This document shows, piece after piece, positions 8,971-20,000 of a stretch of DNA of 64,000 nt. Location of the stretch: assembly GCA_029261715.1 (NCBI GenBank), contig JAJDAT010000038.1, positions 124,001 to 188,000 of the forward strand, in the 5' to 3' direction. The notes under the pieces are model-generated. The model did not search any database, had not been told where the DNA came from, and saw only the letters and a list, made by a program, of their open reading frames with translations. This DNA comes from Nitrospinia bacterium. Its GTDB lineage: Bacteria; Nitrospinota; Nitrospinia; Nitrospinales; JAJDAT01. The position numbers and the translations under genes were made by a program. Numbering within the stretch: the stretch's first letter is position 1; every line of letters starts with the position of its first letter.

Positions 8971-9708
8971 TTACTGCGGACGCAAATTAATTCCGCGATC
9001 AATTGCATGGAACATTTCTTTAACGGCTTTTTCTATCCCAAGGTAAATAGATTTTGCAATAATATTATGCCCTATATTCAATTCCTCAATTTCTGGGATA
9101 GCGGCAATAGCCACTACATTTTGGTTATTTAAACCATGTCCCGCAAAAACTCGCAGTCCTAATTGAGACGCCAATTTACTAGAACTCTTTATTTTTTCTA
9201 ATTCTTTGGCGATTTTATCGGCATCTTTCAATTCCGTATATTGTCCAGTATTAAATTCTACACTATCTGCTCCTACTCGCTTTGAAGCTTCTATCTGCTT
9301 ATGATCTGGATCAATAAACAAACTAAAAAGAATTTTATTCTCCTTAAACTGCTCTCCCATATTTTTTAGCCGGTCTTCCATTGAAACAATATCTAATCCG
9401 CCTTCTGTCGTAATCTCTTCACGTTTTTCGGGAACTAAAGAAACTTGGTGTGGTTTACTTTTAAGGGCAATATTTAACATTTCGTCTGTCGGGGCCATTT
9501 CTAAATTCACTTTTGTTTTTACCGATTCACGAATCCGGACAACATCATGATCTTGAATATGCCTCCGATCTTCCCTCAGGTGAATAGTAATTCCGTCAGC
9601 TCCAGCCATTTCAGCTAATAAAGCCGCTTGCAAGGGATCTGGTTCATCGGTTTTTCTCGCTTCGCGAACGGTAGCGACATGGTCGACATTAATAAACAAA
9701 CGAATCAT
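8971..9708 (-). CDS. pdxJ: Pyridoxine 5'-phosphate synthase
   Basis: PdxJ condenses 1-deoxyxylulose-5-phosphate with 3-amino-2-oxopropyl phosphate to pyridoxine 5'-phosphate in the DXP-dependent vitamin B6 pathway. The 245 residues include the hallmark N-terminus LFINVDHVATVREAR, the second-strand DGITIHLREDRRHI, the Glu-rich NLEMAPTDEM segment and the C-terminal GHGLNN plus ELNIGHNIIA phosphate-binding part. It starts at ATG with GGAG upstream. It follows a TPR gene in the same direction. Length matches the family. Confidence 0.96.
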   Translation of the reverse strand: MIRLFINVDHVATVREARKTDEPDPLQAALLAEMAGADGITIHLREDRRHIQDHDVVRIRESVKTKVNLEMAPTDEMLNIALKSKPHQVSLVPEKREEITTEGGLDIVSMEDRLKNMGEQFKENKILFSLFIDPDHKQIEASKRVGADSVEFNTGQYTELKDADKIAKELEKIKSSSKLASQLGLRVFAGHGLNNQNVVAIAAIPEIEELNIGHNIIAKSIYLGIEKAVKEMFHAIDRGINLRPQ

Positions 9709-9776
9709 CTAAACATTTCTCCAAATGAGCAAGTTTCAAATCTAATTAAAAAAATCCTTTAATACGGCTGGTTATT

Positions 9777-10319
9777 CTATTTAGTTTTTGCTTCCATTAT
9801 TTTCGATAAAAATATCTTGGGACGTTTGAGTTCAGGCATAAGACTAAGAGCTTGTTTTAATAATTTTTCTGCATCGTCGTATTTTTTTTGTCGAAAATAA
9901 ACTTCTCCTAAGTTTAAATATGCTAATTCAAACTCAGGATTTACTTTTATTACTTGTTTAAGAGTAATCTCAGCTTTTTCATAGTCTCCACTTTGTTTGT
10001 AAGTATCGCCCAAAGTGTTGCCTGCCATATAAAATTTGGGATTAAGTTCCCAAGCTTTTTTTAATACGACAATCGCTTCATCAAATTTTTTTGAGTCTAA
10101 ATAAATCTTCCCTAAATTATTTAGCGCAAATATATTATTTGGGTTTGATTTTAATATGGCATTAAATATATCTATCGCTCTTTGAGTATGACCTTTCATA
10201 CCCGCCTGTATTGCTTCGTGCATCCATTCCTTGGTATGCATGGTTTTGTTTTGGGCTTCGGAATTTAATGGCAGCATGAATACCATTAATGAAATAATTA
10301 AAGAAAGAGCTTTAATCAA
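9777..10319 (-). CDS. Secreted tetratricopeptide-repeat protein
   Basis: This is a 180-residue protein with an N-terminal signal peptide (hydrophobic at about residues 5-18, ending SEAQN) followed by about four TPR units. The repeats carry the usual LNNLGKIYLDSKKFDEAI type pattern at about 60-175. It is probably a periplasmic protein-protein interaction module. The start is TTG with a GAGG Shine-Dalgarno 8 nt upstream. It lies 14 bp after folP and upstream of pdxJ, so it is probably cotranscribed. The partner is not evident from sequence. Confidence 0.8.
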   Translation of the reverse strand: MIKALSLIISLMVFMLPLNSEAQNKTMHTKEWMHEAIQAGMKGHTQRAIDIFNAILKSNPNNIFALNNLGKIYLDSKKFDEAIVVLKKAWELNPKFYMAGNTLGDTYKQSGDYEKAEITLKQVIKVNPEFELAYLNLGEVYFRQKKYDDAEKLLKQALSLMPELKRPKIFLSKIMEAKTK

Positions 10320-10333
10320 CTTTATATCCTCAC

Positions 10334-11149
10334 TTATAGTTTTAGTATATTTCCAGCAACACTAATTGCTCTAACAGTCTCTTTTACGTCGTGAACTCGA
10401 AAAATCCGAGCTCCTTTTTGTAAACCAACCACTGCTGCGGCCAAAGAACCTTCTAACCTTTCTTCGACGGGTAAATCTAAAATCTTCCCTATAAACGCTT
10501 TCCGTGAAACTCCCAGCGCTATTGGATAATTTAAGGTTTGAAACGTATCTAACTCCCGAATGATTTGAAAATTATGTTCAATTGTTTTACCAAACCCAAT
10601 ACCTGGATCTAACGCAATTTTATCTGGACTTACTCCTGCCTGAACCGCTTTATTCGCAGATTCTTTCAAAAACAATCCAATTTCAGATATCAAATCCTTG
10701 TAATGAGGAGTTTCTTGCATTGTTTGAGGAGTTCCCTGCATATGCATAAGAGCCATGCCTGCGTTAAACTTTGCGACTATAGACGCGGTTTCGGGATACT
10801 TTTTTAACCCGGTAATATCATTAATTATTGCAGCTCCCCCATCTAAAACACATTCCGCCACCTTTGGTTTGTAAGTATCTACCGAAATGGGGACAGAAAA
10901 TCTTTTTACCAGCTCTGGAATAATATCTTTTAATCGGTCGATTTCGGTTTCTTCGGGGACAGGTGAAGAACCAGGGCGCGACGATTCAGCGCCAACATCC
11001 AAAATATCAGCGCCCTCATCAACCATTTTCTCAGCAAACTCAAGAACTTCTTTTAGATCAATTTTTCTGCTAGTGTCATAGAAAGAATCAGTGGTTACGT
11101 TTATAATTCCCATGATCCAATACTTTCTATCGGAAAACTTAAAGCTCAT
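10334..11149 (-). CDS. folP: Dihydropteroate synthase
   Basis: Joins p-aminobenzoate to the pterin pyrophosphate in folate synthesis. At 271 residues it is full length. It shows the IMGIINVTTDSFYD start motif, DVGAESSRPGS, the central ISVDTYKPKVAE and INDITGL, DPGIGFGKTIEHN, and a C-terminal FRVHDVKET. It lies downstream of ftsH in the same direction, the widespread ftsH-folP order. A terminator separates the two, so folP probably depends on read-through or its own promoter in the short gap. Confidence 0.97.
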   Translation of the reverse strand: MSFKFSDRKYWIMGIINVTTDSFYDTSRKIDLKEVLEFAEKMVDEGADILDVGAESSRPGSSPVPEETEIDRLKDIIPELVKRFSVPISVDTYKPKVAECVLDGGAAIINDITGLKKYPETASIVAKFNAGMALMHMQGTPQTMQETPHYKDLISEIGLFLKESANKAVQAGVSPDKIALDPGIGFGKTIEHNFQIIRELDTFQTLNYPIALGVSRKAFIGKILDLPVEERLEGSLAAAVVGLQKGARIFRVHDVKETVRAISVAGNILKL

Positions 11150-11175
11150 AAGTCAAAAAGAGATCTCAAAAAAAG

Positions 11176-11210
11176 AAAAACCCCATTCTTTTTTAAAGAA
11201 TGGGGTTTTT
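11176..11210 (-). terminator. Intrinsic terminator after ftsH
   Basis: A 16-bp inverted repeat (aaaaaccccattcttt and its complement, 3-nt loop) lies 21 bp after the ftsH stop. On the minus strand the stem runs directly into a T-rich tract. It lies between ftsH and folP, so it limits or ends ftsH transcription. Confidence 0.85.
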
Positions 11211-11230
11211 AAAACTAAACGTAAGTTTGA

Positions 11231-13156
11231 TTAAGCTGGTGTCGGATCTGGCATTCCTCCTGGAAACAACCCACCTTCGTCGGATTTATTGGCTTGATTG
11301 TCTTTTGCCTCATCCTCTGATACGACTTTTGAATCCGTTCCAACAGGCGTGCCACCATCGCCAGGTTTTTCGTTGTTGATTAATGCTTTCATTTCTTTAA
11401 AGTCAACCGATTCAGTTTCAAGAAGACCTTGTGCAAGTCTTTCTAAAGCGTCGCGATTTTCTTCTATCAACGTTTTGGCTTTGGTATAACCATCCATAAC
11501 CAATTCTTTAATTTCGTTATCAATGAGCTTAGCGGTTTCATCGCTAAAATTCTTTTGATTATTAAAATCCCTTCCTAAGAAAACTTGTTCTTCTTTAGTT
11601 CCATAGGTTAAGGGTCCCATTTTTTCACTCATTCCCCACTCACATACCATTTTTCTAGCCATGTCAGTAGCGCGTTCAATATCATTACCTGCGCCAGTAG
11701 TCATTTGCCCTAAAGCGAGTTCTTCGGCAACCCGACCACCCATTAAAATGGCTAAATTATTATACAAAAAGGATCTAGGATAAGTATGCTTTTCGTCTTC
11801 AGGTAATTGCATAGTTACCCCTAAAGCTCTACCACGCGGTATGATTGTAACTTTATGAATTGGATCGGTTCCTGGAAGCATAAATGCAACCAATGCATGA
11901 CCCGCTTCGTGATAAGCAGTTGTGGTTTTTTCTTTTTCAGAAATAACCAGACTTCTTCTTTCCACTCCCATAAGCACTTTGTCTTTAGCCTGCTCAAAAA
12001 AATCTTGGGATACCGCTTTTTGATCTCCTCTTGCTGCAAGTAAAGCCGCTTCATTAACTAAATTGGCTAAATCTGCGCCAGTAAAACCAGGAGTTCCTCT
12101 AGCAATCACTTTTAAATCGATATCATCAGTTAACGGAACATTGGATGTATGTACTTTTAGAATACCTTCTCTACCCTTAACATCAGGTCGATTGACAGTT
12201 ACTTGTCGATCAAAGCGTCCTGGACGTAATAAAGCTGGATCCAAAACATCTGGTCTGTTGGTAGCGGCAATCATAATAACGCCATCATTATTTTCAAAAC
12301 CATCCATTTCAACCAGAAGTTGGTTTAGGGTTTGTTCTCTTTCATCATGTCCTCCCCCTAATCCCGCTCCTCTATGTCTACCAACTGCATCGATTTCATC
12401 GATAAAGATGATACAAGGGCTGTTCTTCTTTCCCTGCTCGAATAAATCTCGAACACGAGACGCTCCAACGCCCACAAACATTTCTACAAAGTCCGAGCCG
12501 CTTATACTAAAGAAAGGAACATTTGCTTCGCCAGCTATTGCGCGTGCTAGTAGTGTTTTCCCTGTACCTGGAGGCCCTACGAGTAAAACCCCTTTTGGTA
12601 TTTTCCCGCCTAAACTACTAAATTTTTGCGGTTCCTTTAAGAATTCGATGATTTCATGAAGCTCTTCTTTTGCCTCATCAACTCCAGCGACATCTTTAAA
12701 AGTAGTTTTATTTTTCTTGTCAGACATCAGCCTAGCTTTACTTTTCCCAAAGGAAAGAGCTTTGCCGCCTCCAGATTGCATTTGACGCATAAAGAAAATC
12801 CATATTCCCAAAAGTAAAAGCATTGGGAACCAAGAAATCAATATATTCATGTACCAGCTAGTTTGCTCTGGTGGTTCAACGACAATTCGCACGCCTTTTT
12901 CCCGTAACATCTTGATAATATCAGGATCTTTAGGGGGAGCGTATGTTTGGAAAGTCAGACCGTCGGTATAAGTTCCTCTAATTTGATCCCCTTGTATAAC
13001 CACTTCAGAAATCTGCCCAGTTTCGACTTTATTATAGAAGTCGCTAAAGATAATTTCACTTTGGGGAGCAAGCGGTCTATTAAAAATATTAAATAAGGAA
13101 ATCATAATCAGCCCAATTACCAACCAAAGGGCTAGATTTTTATAAAATTGGTTCAA
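11231..13156 (-). CDS. ftsH: ATP-dependent zinc metalloprotease FtsH
   Basis: Membrane-anchored AAA+ protease that degrades misassembled membrane and regulatory proteins. Of 641 residues, transmembrane segments lie at about 9-26 and 105-123 with a periplasmic domain between. Walker A is GPPGTGKT (194-201), Walker B IIFIDE (249-254), and the second region of homology contains [20 protein letters not shown]. The zinc site HEAGH is at 416-420. The start is TTG with AGGAG 7 nt upstream; no better ATG is present. It is flanked by tilS upstream and folP downstream, the common tilS-ftsH-folP order. Confidence 0.97.
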   Translation of the reverse strand: MNQFYKNLALWLVIGLIMISLFNIFNRPLAPQSEIIFSDFYNKVETGQISEVVIQGDQIRGTYTDGLTFQTYAPPKDPDIIKMLREKGVRIVVEPPEQTSWYMNILISWFPMLLLLGIWIFFMRQMQSGGGKALSFGKSKARLMSDKKNKTTFKDVAGVDEAKEELHEIIEFLKEPQKFSSLGGKIPKGVLLVGPPGTGKTLLARAIAGEANVPFFSISGSDFVEMFVGVGASRVRDLFEQGKKNSPCIIFIDEIDAVGRHRGAGLGGGHDEREQTLNQLLVEMDGFENNDGVIMIAATNRPDVLDPALLRPGRFDRQVTVNRPDVKGREGILKVHTSNVPLTDDIDLKVIARGTPGFTGADLANLVNEAALLAARGDQKAVSQDFFEQAKDKVLMGVERRSLVISEKEKTTTAYHEAGHALVAFMLPGTDPIHKVTIIPRGRALGVTMQLPEDEKHTYPRSFLYNNLAILMGGRVAEELALGQMTTGAGNDIERATDMARKMVCEWGMSEKMGPLTYGTKEEQVFLGRDFNNQKNFSDETAKLIDNEIKELVMDGYTKAKTLIEENRDALERLAQGLLETESVDFKEMKALINNEKPGDGGTPVGTDSKVVSEDEAKDNQANKSDEGGLFPGGMPDPTPA

Positions 13157-13300
13157 AACGGTCTCCTCTTAATAAAGGCTTCAGTCAATTTATTCTAATA
13201 TTTTAACATAATTGAATTTGGAGTTGCTAACCCTTTATTCTAATAGAACTTTAGGGAAAGGTCGTTAAAAAAAGAAGAAAATCAGCCTTTTTCATGTTAG

Positions 13301-14713
13301 TTAACTCAAATCTCGTCCTCGAATGGCAATAATTTGCCGAGTTTCTTCTCTAACTCTAAAATTATGACCAATTCGATGTCCATATATCCAAATAATATCA
13401 TTTTTCCCATTTGTCAAAATAGGAATGCGATTTCTTTCATTTTTTGGAACTTTTTCATCAATAAAAAATGATTTCACCTTTTTAACACCTTTCATTCCTA
13501 ATGGAACAAATCGATCTCCCGGTTCAAATAAACGACAGGATATTTTGTCGCCAGTTTCTTCAAAGTCAAAAAACTCTTCTTTTTCATTTTTATTATTAAA
13601 ATCAAAACTGGTTCGATCTACTAATCGGCAATTCAGTTCGATGCCTAAATCATTAATTATGGTTTTACCGGGAACGTCTATTGACCTAAAAGTTGAAACA
13701 AGTTCTATTTTATTTCCCTCTCTTTTTTTTCTAAGAATTAAAGAATCCTCCGATATAAAAGCTTCGATCAAACAAGGAATTTGCAACGTTTTTCCCAAAA
13801 TATTTTTTCTAGAGAACGCATCTAACCTATTTATATGTGACGATTCAATACTTCTCAAATCCCCTTTAATAAATTTAATCGCCGCCAATAAAACACGTCT
13901 TTTTAAACCCGGCTTAATTAAATTTAGTTGACTTAGACCCAGGGATACCCCTCCTCCAATACCCTTATCAAAACTCAATTTATCAAAATACTCTTGAGTC
14001 AAACTATCTAGTATATCCATATCATCGCGAATTAACTGGGACATCTCGCTAAGTCGATTGACAATATTTGGATTATAGTTTTCTTCTAAATATGGAATGA
14101 AATCGGCGCGGACTCTGTTTCTTAAATAAATCTTCGAAGCGTTTGTCGAATCATCACAAAACTCGGTTGAGGACTCTTCTAAATAATTTAACAATTCTTT
14201 TTTCCGGCATTCAATTAGCGGTCTAATTATTCCTTCTCTAACAGGGGGGATACCAGATATTCCATTAAGTCCGGCCCCTCTTGTAAAGTTTATCAGCACT
14301 GTTTCGGTTTGATCGTCGACGGTGTGCCCCAAAGCAATTTTGTCGCCTTCAACCTCTTTCAAAACATCTTTAAGAAATTGATACCTCAATATTCTCGCAG
14401 TTTCTTGAAATGAACGTTTAAATTTTTCCTGCTCTTTTTTAACGTCTTTTTCTGCTAAGTAAGATTTAATATTCCAATTACCACATAATTCCTTAACGAA
14501 TTCAGCATCTCGATAGGAATCTTCACCTCTTGCGAGATGATTTAGATGAGCCGCAAAAAGCTCTATTTCCAACTCGTCGGATAATTCACGAAGCAAAGCT
14601 AATAAAGCTACAGAATCACTCCCACCGGACAAAGCAACTAACACTTTATCTCCAGGAGAAACCATATTATGCGAATTAAGAGTTTTTCTTATTTTATTTA
14701 AGAGAGGTCTCAT
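13301..14713 (-). CDS. tilS: tRNA(Ile)-lysidine synthase
   Basis: TilS modifies C34 of the AUA-reading isoleucine tRNA to lysidine, using ATP and lysine. The PP-loop motif ALSGGSDSVALLALL sits near residues 28-42. HTVDDQTETVL, RGAGLNGISGIPP and a FCDDSTN segment follow, as in the family. The C-terminal third carries the TilS substrate-binding region with PGDRFVPLGMKG near residue 400. At 470 residues it is the longer, bacterial two-domain type. It lies upstream of ftsH, as in many genomes. Confidence 0.95.
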   Translation of the reverse strand: MRPLLNKIRKTLNSHNMVSPGDKVLVALSGGSDSVALLALLRELSDELEIELFAAHLNHLARGEDSYRDAEFVKELCGNWNIKSYLAEKDVKKEQEKFKRSFQETARILRYQFLKDVLKEVEGDKIALGHTVDDQTETVLINFTRGAGLNGISGIPPVREGIIRPLIECRKKELLNYLEESSTEFCDDSTNASKIYLRNRVRADFIPYLEENYNPNIVNRLSEMSQLIRDDMDILDSLTQEYFDKLSFDKGIGGGVSLGLSQLNLIKPGLKRRVLLAAIKFIKGDLRSIESSHINRLDAFSRKNILGKTLQIPCLIEAFISEDSLILRKKREGNKIELVSTFRSIDVPGKTIINDLGIELNCRLVDRTSFDFNNKNEKEEFFDFEETGDKISCRLFEPGDRFVPLGMKGVKKVKSFFIDEKVPKNERNRIPILTNGKNDIIWIYGHRIGHNFRVREETRQIIAIRGRDLS

Positions 14714-14794
14714 GAAAATAGAATACCTAAATTAAAAAAAATAGATATGAACGGGGGGAAGTTTTTTGTGAAATAAATGAAGGGGGGTTAATTA

Positions 14795-16126
14795 CTAAAG
14801 ATTTTTCAAAAGATCTCTTTTTCTTTTTTCGTATTCTTCTTCAGAAATTATATTTCTTTTTTTAAGAATTTTAATATATTGCAAACGTTTCTTTAAAGCT
14901 TCTGCATCCGAATCATTCACACTGCTTTTCGAGCTCATTTTTGTTTTTTGTTTTTTTAAAGCTCTATTTTTTCTATTATTTAACTCGCTTTTACGTGGCA
15001 ACCTAGCTGTTTGACTTATTTTTTTAGAAAGTATCTTCTTTTTAGGAGAATCAAGATAAACCTCCAAAAACGCATCTTTCTTTAATTCGCCGATCCAACG
15101 AATATATTGTTTTTGGGCAACTTTACCAAATAAAGTATTTTCAATTTCTGGTTTGACCTCTTTATAAGTCCTATATTTTTTAGGAATGACTTTATCGACT
15201 TTAATTATATGTAATCCATAGGGTGTTTCCACAATAGGGCTAACTTGCCCTTGTTTTAGCCTGAAAGCCGCTTCTTCAAACTCTTTAAGCATTTTTCCTC
15301 GTTCTAAAACTCCTAAGTCGCCGCCCGAAGACGCTGACACATCTTCTGAATATTTTTTAGCCGCTTTCTTAAAAGACATTCCAGAACGTATTTTTTTCAG
15401 GGCTTCTTCTGCCTTTTCCCTTTTTAATTCTTTTGAAGTTTCTGAAATACTTTCTCCAAAAATAAATAAAATATGGCGAACATGAATTTTAGAAGGGGTT
15501 AAAAAATCTTTTCTATTTTTTTTGTAATATTGCTTTATTTTTTTTTCGCTAATTCTGGCGCTATTTCTTAAGTGGTGATTTCTTACTTTTGAAATAATGA
15601 TTTGTTCGCGAATTTTTTTCTTATAGCCTTTAAGATTCATCCCCTCTTTTTCCAACATTGCCAAAAAAACATCGTCGGGAACTCTATTCGCGGTTTTAAT
15701 CTCTTTAATAGCGTCTTCTACGTTAGTCTCTGAAACGGTAATATTTAGTGTTTTTTTACCCTCTTGTATTAAGAGTTTCTCTTCTAAAATCAAATCAAGG
15801 GCTTGTTTGTTATATTCTTTATTCGTAAGGAGCTTAACGCCTTCTTGGCCTCGTCTTTCTAGTCTGATTAATTTAGCGCGGTCTTCTACTTCACTAAGAG
15901 TGACAATACTGTCGTTAATTTTTGCGATCACCCTGTCAAAGGCTTTAGCGTTTGCAAACATTGGTAACGCCAAGATTAAAAAACTAAGAAAGGATAAGGT
16001 CTTCAGGAAACCTCTAAAACTTATTTTTAGACGCGAACTGGCTTTATGAAATAAGAAATTGTGGTTTACCGCAAACAGAGAGGTGTTCTTAAAATATCTT
16101 TTATTTGACATTTTCAATGGCTTCAT
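14795..16126 (-). CDS. SurA-like periplasmic chaperone/parvulin with SHOCT-like C-terminus
   Basis: Secreted chaperone of the SurA/PpiC type, expected to help outer-membrane proteins fold. A hydrophobic signal core is at about residues 42-58 (LSFLSFLILALPMFANA). The SurA N-terminal region covers about 60-190, and one parvulin domain about 210-315 (HVRHILFIFGES, SASSGGDLGVLERG, TPYGLHIIKVDK). The last 35 residues resemble a SHOCT motif (ILKKRNIISEEEYEKRKRDLL), unusual for SurA. The start is uncertain: the listed ATG gives a 40-residue pre-signal extension, and the ATG at 16111 (MSNK) overlapping the upstream stop is equally possible. No clear ribosome site supports either. Confidence 0.8.
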   Translation of the reverse strand: MKPLKMSNKRYFKNTSLFAVNHNFLFHKASSRLKISFRGFLKTLSFLSFLILALPMFANAKAFDRVIAKINDSIVTLSEVEDRAKLIRLERRGQEGVKLLTNKEYNKQALDLILEEKLLIQEGKKTLNITVSETNVEDAIKEIKTANRVPDDVFLAMLEKEGMNLKGYKKKIREQIIISKVRNHHLRNSARISEKKIKQYYKKNRKDFLTPSKIHVRHILFIFGESISETSKELKREKAEEALKKIRSGMSFKKAAKKYSEDVSASSGGDLGVLERGKMLKEFEEAAFRLKQGQVSPIVETPYGLHIIKVDKVIPKKYRTYKEVKPEIENTLFGKVAQKQYIRWIGELKKDAFLEVYLDSPKKKILSKKISQTARLPRKSELNNRKNRALKKQKTKMSSKSSVNDSDAEALKKRLQYIKILKKRNIISEEEYEKRKRDLLKNL

Positions 16127-17078
16127 AATTAATTTTGATAACTGCCTTATTTTTTAAATCTACTACCCAATCCTTAAAAGCTTCTTCTTGCTTTTTTCTT
16201 AATAAGTTTTCGCGAATTATTTTTTTTGATTCGTCATAACTCATTTTGCGAGCTGGCTTTTTATCAACTACTTTAAAAATATGATAACCATAAGGGGTTT
16301 GAATCACATCGCTGTTTTCATATAGTTTTAAATCAAAAACACCATCAAATTCTGCAGGCATTTGCCTTGCTTCGAAATAACCTAAATTCCCACCCTCAAC
16401 ACTTTCAGGTCCAAGAGAATGTTTTACTGCCATATCAGTGAATTTGGCTTTCCTTGATTTAATCTTTTTTAACAACCGTCTCGCTTCTTCTTCGGTTGCT
16501 ACATTAATGTGGAGCGCTTTAACCTGCTCTCCTTTTTGGAACTCTTCGGGGTGTTCCTCAAAATACTTTTTTGAAGCATCCTCTCCAACAGTTACCTTAC
16601 TATTGACCTGTTCGTTTATCAAGTTTTTCAAAATCAAGGAATTTTTCAACTTATCTTCCCACTCTAACTGACTGATATTTTGTATTTTAAACGTTTTTTT
16701 GAAAGAGTCATCTAAATAATCAGTTTTAATTATCTCCATAGTAGTTTGAAACTCATTTGGATCCAAATTTACCTGATATTTTTTTGCCTCTTGCTTAAAA
16801 AGGGTATTTTGAATTATTTCATTCAAAGTTTTTAGCTTTAGGAACAAAACTTCTTTTTCGCTTTGTTCAGAGTTGTCCTCTACTCTATATTTTCGGCTAG
16901 TTAATCTAAGCTCCTTTCTAAATCTTTCAATATTAACTACTTCACCATTTACCGTTGCAACAACATCCAGACTTAATCCTGATTTTGAGACAACCTCTTC
17001 TTTTTCACAGGAAGTAATCCAAATTGCGATAAAAACAATCCAAAAAATAAAATATGACTTATGTGTCTTTTTTTTCAA
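16101..17078 (-). CDS. PpiC-type peptidyl-prolyl isomerase lipoprotein
   Basis: A 325-residue lipoprotein with a lipobox (ITSC, Cys24) after a hydrophobic segment, so it is anchored to a membrane on the periplasmic side. A SurA-like N-terminal helical region spans about 35-170. A single parvulin domain spans about 180-280 (VKALHINVATEEEARRLL, PESVEGGNLGYFEARQMP, TPYGYHIFKVVDK). The start is TTG with AGGA upstream, inside the 3' end of mfd (20-bp overlap). It overlaps the next parvulin gene, so mfd, this gene and the SurA-like gene look like one translationally coupled operon. Its role as folding helper is by family. Confidence 0.87.
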   Translation of the reverse strand: MKKKTHKSYFIFWIVFIAIWITSCEKEEVVSKSGLSLDVVATVNGEVVNIERFRKELRLTSRKYRVEDNSEQSEKEVLFLKLKTLNEIIQNTLFKQEAKKYQVNLDPNEFQTTMEIIKTDYLDDSFKKTFKIQNISQLEWEDKLKNSLILKNLINEQVNSKVTVGEDASKKYFEEHPEEFQKGEQVKALHINVATEEEARRLLKKIKSRKAKFTDMAVKHSLGPESVEGGNLGYFEARQMPAEFDGVFDLKLYENSDVIQTPYGYHIFKVVDKKPARKMSYDESKKIIRENLLRKKQEEAFKDWVVDLKNKAVIKINYEAIENVK

Positions 17079-20000
17079 TGCGGGCTTTTCCTAGCTTAAT
17101 TAAATATCCTTTAACTAATCGTAAATCCTCTTTCCATCCTTTTTGCGGAGAGAAAATTTTCAATCGAAATTCTGAATCAAACTTGAGGTTTTTATCTAGT
17201 AAACTTACTACTGCTTCAGCAGGCATATTGTTGTTTTTATCAAATTCTAAAAATATCCAACCGGATTTCAATTCAGTTTTTACAATATCCATTTTTTGAC
17301 AAAGTATTTTAATTTCTAATAACTTAGTTAATTTTTCAACAGGGTCTGGCATAGCCCCAAATCGATCTACTAATTCCTCTTCCAAGCTTTCCGCAGTTTC
17401 TAAGTCGTTGGCCAAATATAATCGTCTATAAAACTCCAGTCTTTGATTTAAATCTGAAATATAGTATTTCGGAATAAAACCTTTTACCTTAAAGTCAATT
17501 TCAGCCTCTTTATGCGCTTCAACTTTCTGCCCTCGTAATTCTTTGACCGTATCCTCAATTAACTTACAATACAAATCAAATCCAATCGTATTTACATGCC
17601 CAGATTGCTGGTTTCCAAGCATATTACCTGCTCCTCTAATTTCAAGATCTCTAGAGGCTAGTTGAAAACCCGCTCCAAGTTCCGTTAACTCTTCAATAGC
17701 TGAAAGCCGTTTTCTTGCTTCTTCAGTGACCGCCATAAACCCAGGAATCAATAAATAGGCATACGCCTGATTTTTATAACGTCCTACTCGGCCTCTTAGT
17801 TGATACAATTGTCCTAAACCAAATTGATCCGCTCGATTGATGATGATTGTGTTTGCCGTAGATATGTCTATGCCATTTTCTACAATGGTGGTGCACAAAA
17901 GAACATCAATTTCCTTATTCACAAATTTTTTCATCACTTTTTCAAGCTCTTTCTCTGGCAATCTGCCATGAGCTATACCAAAGTTCAGATTAGGAAATAT
18001 GCGTAAAAGCATTTCAGCGACAGAATTAATGCTAAAAATTTTATTGTGAATAAAATAAACTTGCCCTCCTCTTTCTAATTCTCTCGTAATCGCTTCCTTA
18101 ATCACATGTTCTTCAAATTTTCGTATGTAAGTCTTTATAGCTAACCTGTCTTCGGGAGGAGTTTCTATAACGCTTAAGTCGCGGACCCCCATCAAAGAAA
18201 AATAAAGAGTTCTCGGAATTGGCGTCGCTGTTAAGGTCAAAATATCTACTGAAGCTCGTAACTTTTTAAGCTTTTCCTTATGTTTAACGCCAAACCTTTG
18301 CTCTTCGTCTATAACTATTAAGCCTAAATTCGGAAACTTCACTTTATCTCCTAATAACTTGTGAGTTCCTATAATTATATCGATTTGATTATTCTTAAGC
18401 TTTTCTAATATTTCTTTTTGTTCTTTTGCAGAGCGAAAGCGGCTTATCATCTCAATATTGATAGGATGCGCTTTAAATCGTTCGCAAAATGTATTGTAAT
18501 GTTGTTGCGCTAATAATGTTGTAGGAGCAAGCACAGCAACCTGTTTTTCATTTATAGCGACTTTAAATGCCGCCCGCATAGCCACTTCTGTTTTTCCAAA
18601 ACCTACATCGCCACAAACCAGACGATCCATAGGCTTTTCACTTTCCAAATCTTCATAGACTTCTTCAATCGCTTTCATTTGATCGTCGGTTTCAATATAA
18701 TCAAAGGAATCAGCAAACTCTTGTAGCAGCACTGGATTGCTTTGGAAGGCTTTACCGGTAGATAGTTCCCTTTGTGCGTAAAGCTTTAAAAGGTCCTCGG
18801 CCATTTCTCGAATGGATTCTTTAATCTTATTTTTTTGTTTTTTCCAAGAAACCCCACCCAATTTATCCAGAGGCGGAGGGGACTCCGTTGTTCCAACAAA
18901 CTTCTGAATATAGGCCAAGCCATCCATAGGAAGATAAAGCTTTTCATTCCCTGCATACAGAATATCTAGAAACTCACCGCCCCCTATCCCCGTTTCTAAT
19001 TCTTTAGTTCCCAAATAACGCCCAATTCCATAATCGATATGAACCAAATAATCTCCAGGCTTTAAATCTTTAAACCCTCTTTGGAAAGCCGAAGATTTTG
19101 GTTTCCTTCTATATTTATGTTTATGACTTCTACCAAAAATCTCATGTTCGGCAACAAAAATGGTATTGGCCTCAGGAATCACGAAACCATGACCAATAGT
19201 TCCAATATCAACTGCAGCCTCTAATCCATATTGTTCTAGTAACTGACGGGAGCGTGTCGCATGGCCTTTAGTCGGAGCTACAATTTGAACCTTTGCTCCC
19301 TTTTCAATATATTTCAAAGCCCATTCGGTGAACTGTTCAAATCGACCAGTTAAAGGAGGAATAGAGCGAATGTTTAACTGATTATTTGAGTCTTCATCAG
19401 AAGAAATACTTAGCGCCCTCAAATTTAAGGTCTTTCTTTTTGCAATTTCGTTTTCAAACTTTTCGGAATCTATGTACAACGATTCTAATAATGGCAAAAG
19501 ATCTCCCTCAGAAAGACCTTTCTCGTATTCCATCGCAGCTATATCTAGGACGTTTTCAATTTTCCCTCTACAGTCTTCCGGTTCGTCAAAAATGACTAAT
19601 GTTTCTGCTGGGAAGTAATCAAAAAGGGTGTTTTTTTCTGTATAAAAAAAAGAAGAAAATGCCTCCATACCGGGAAACCGCCCTAAATTTTCAAACTTTT
19701 CTTTTAATTCTTTAACATGAGAGGAATGAGCTTCTATTTCGATAGCTCTTTTACTTAGTTTCTCGAAACCCTTTTCCATCAATTCAGGCGTTAAACATAA
19801 TTCTCTAACTGGAATAACGCTTAATGATTCAATTTCTCGTATTGTCGTTTGCGATCCAACATCAAATAACCTGATCGATTCTATATCATCGCCAAAAAAT
19901 TCAATTCTTACAGGGTCGTGTAAAGAAGGAACAAAAATATCTAAAATATCCCCACGAGAACTATATTGTCCTCTTTCATCTACCATACCAAAACGCGAGT

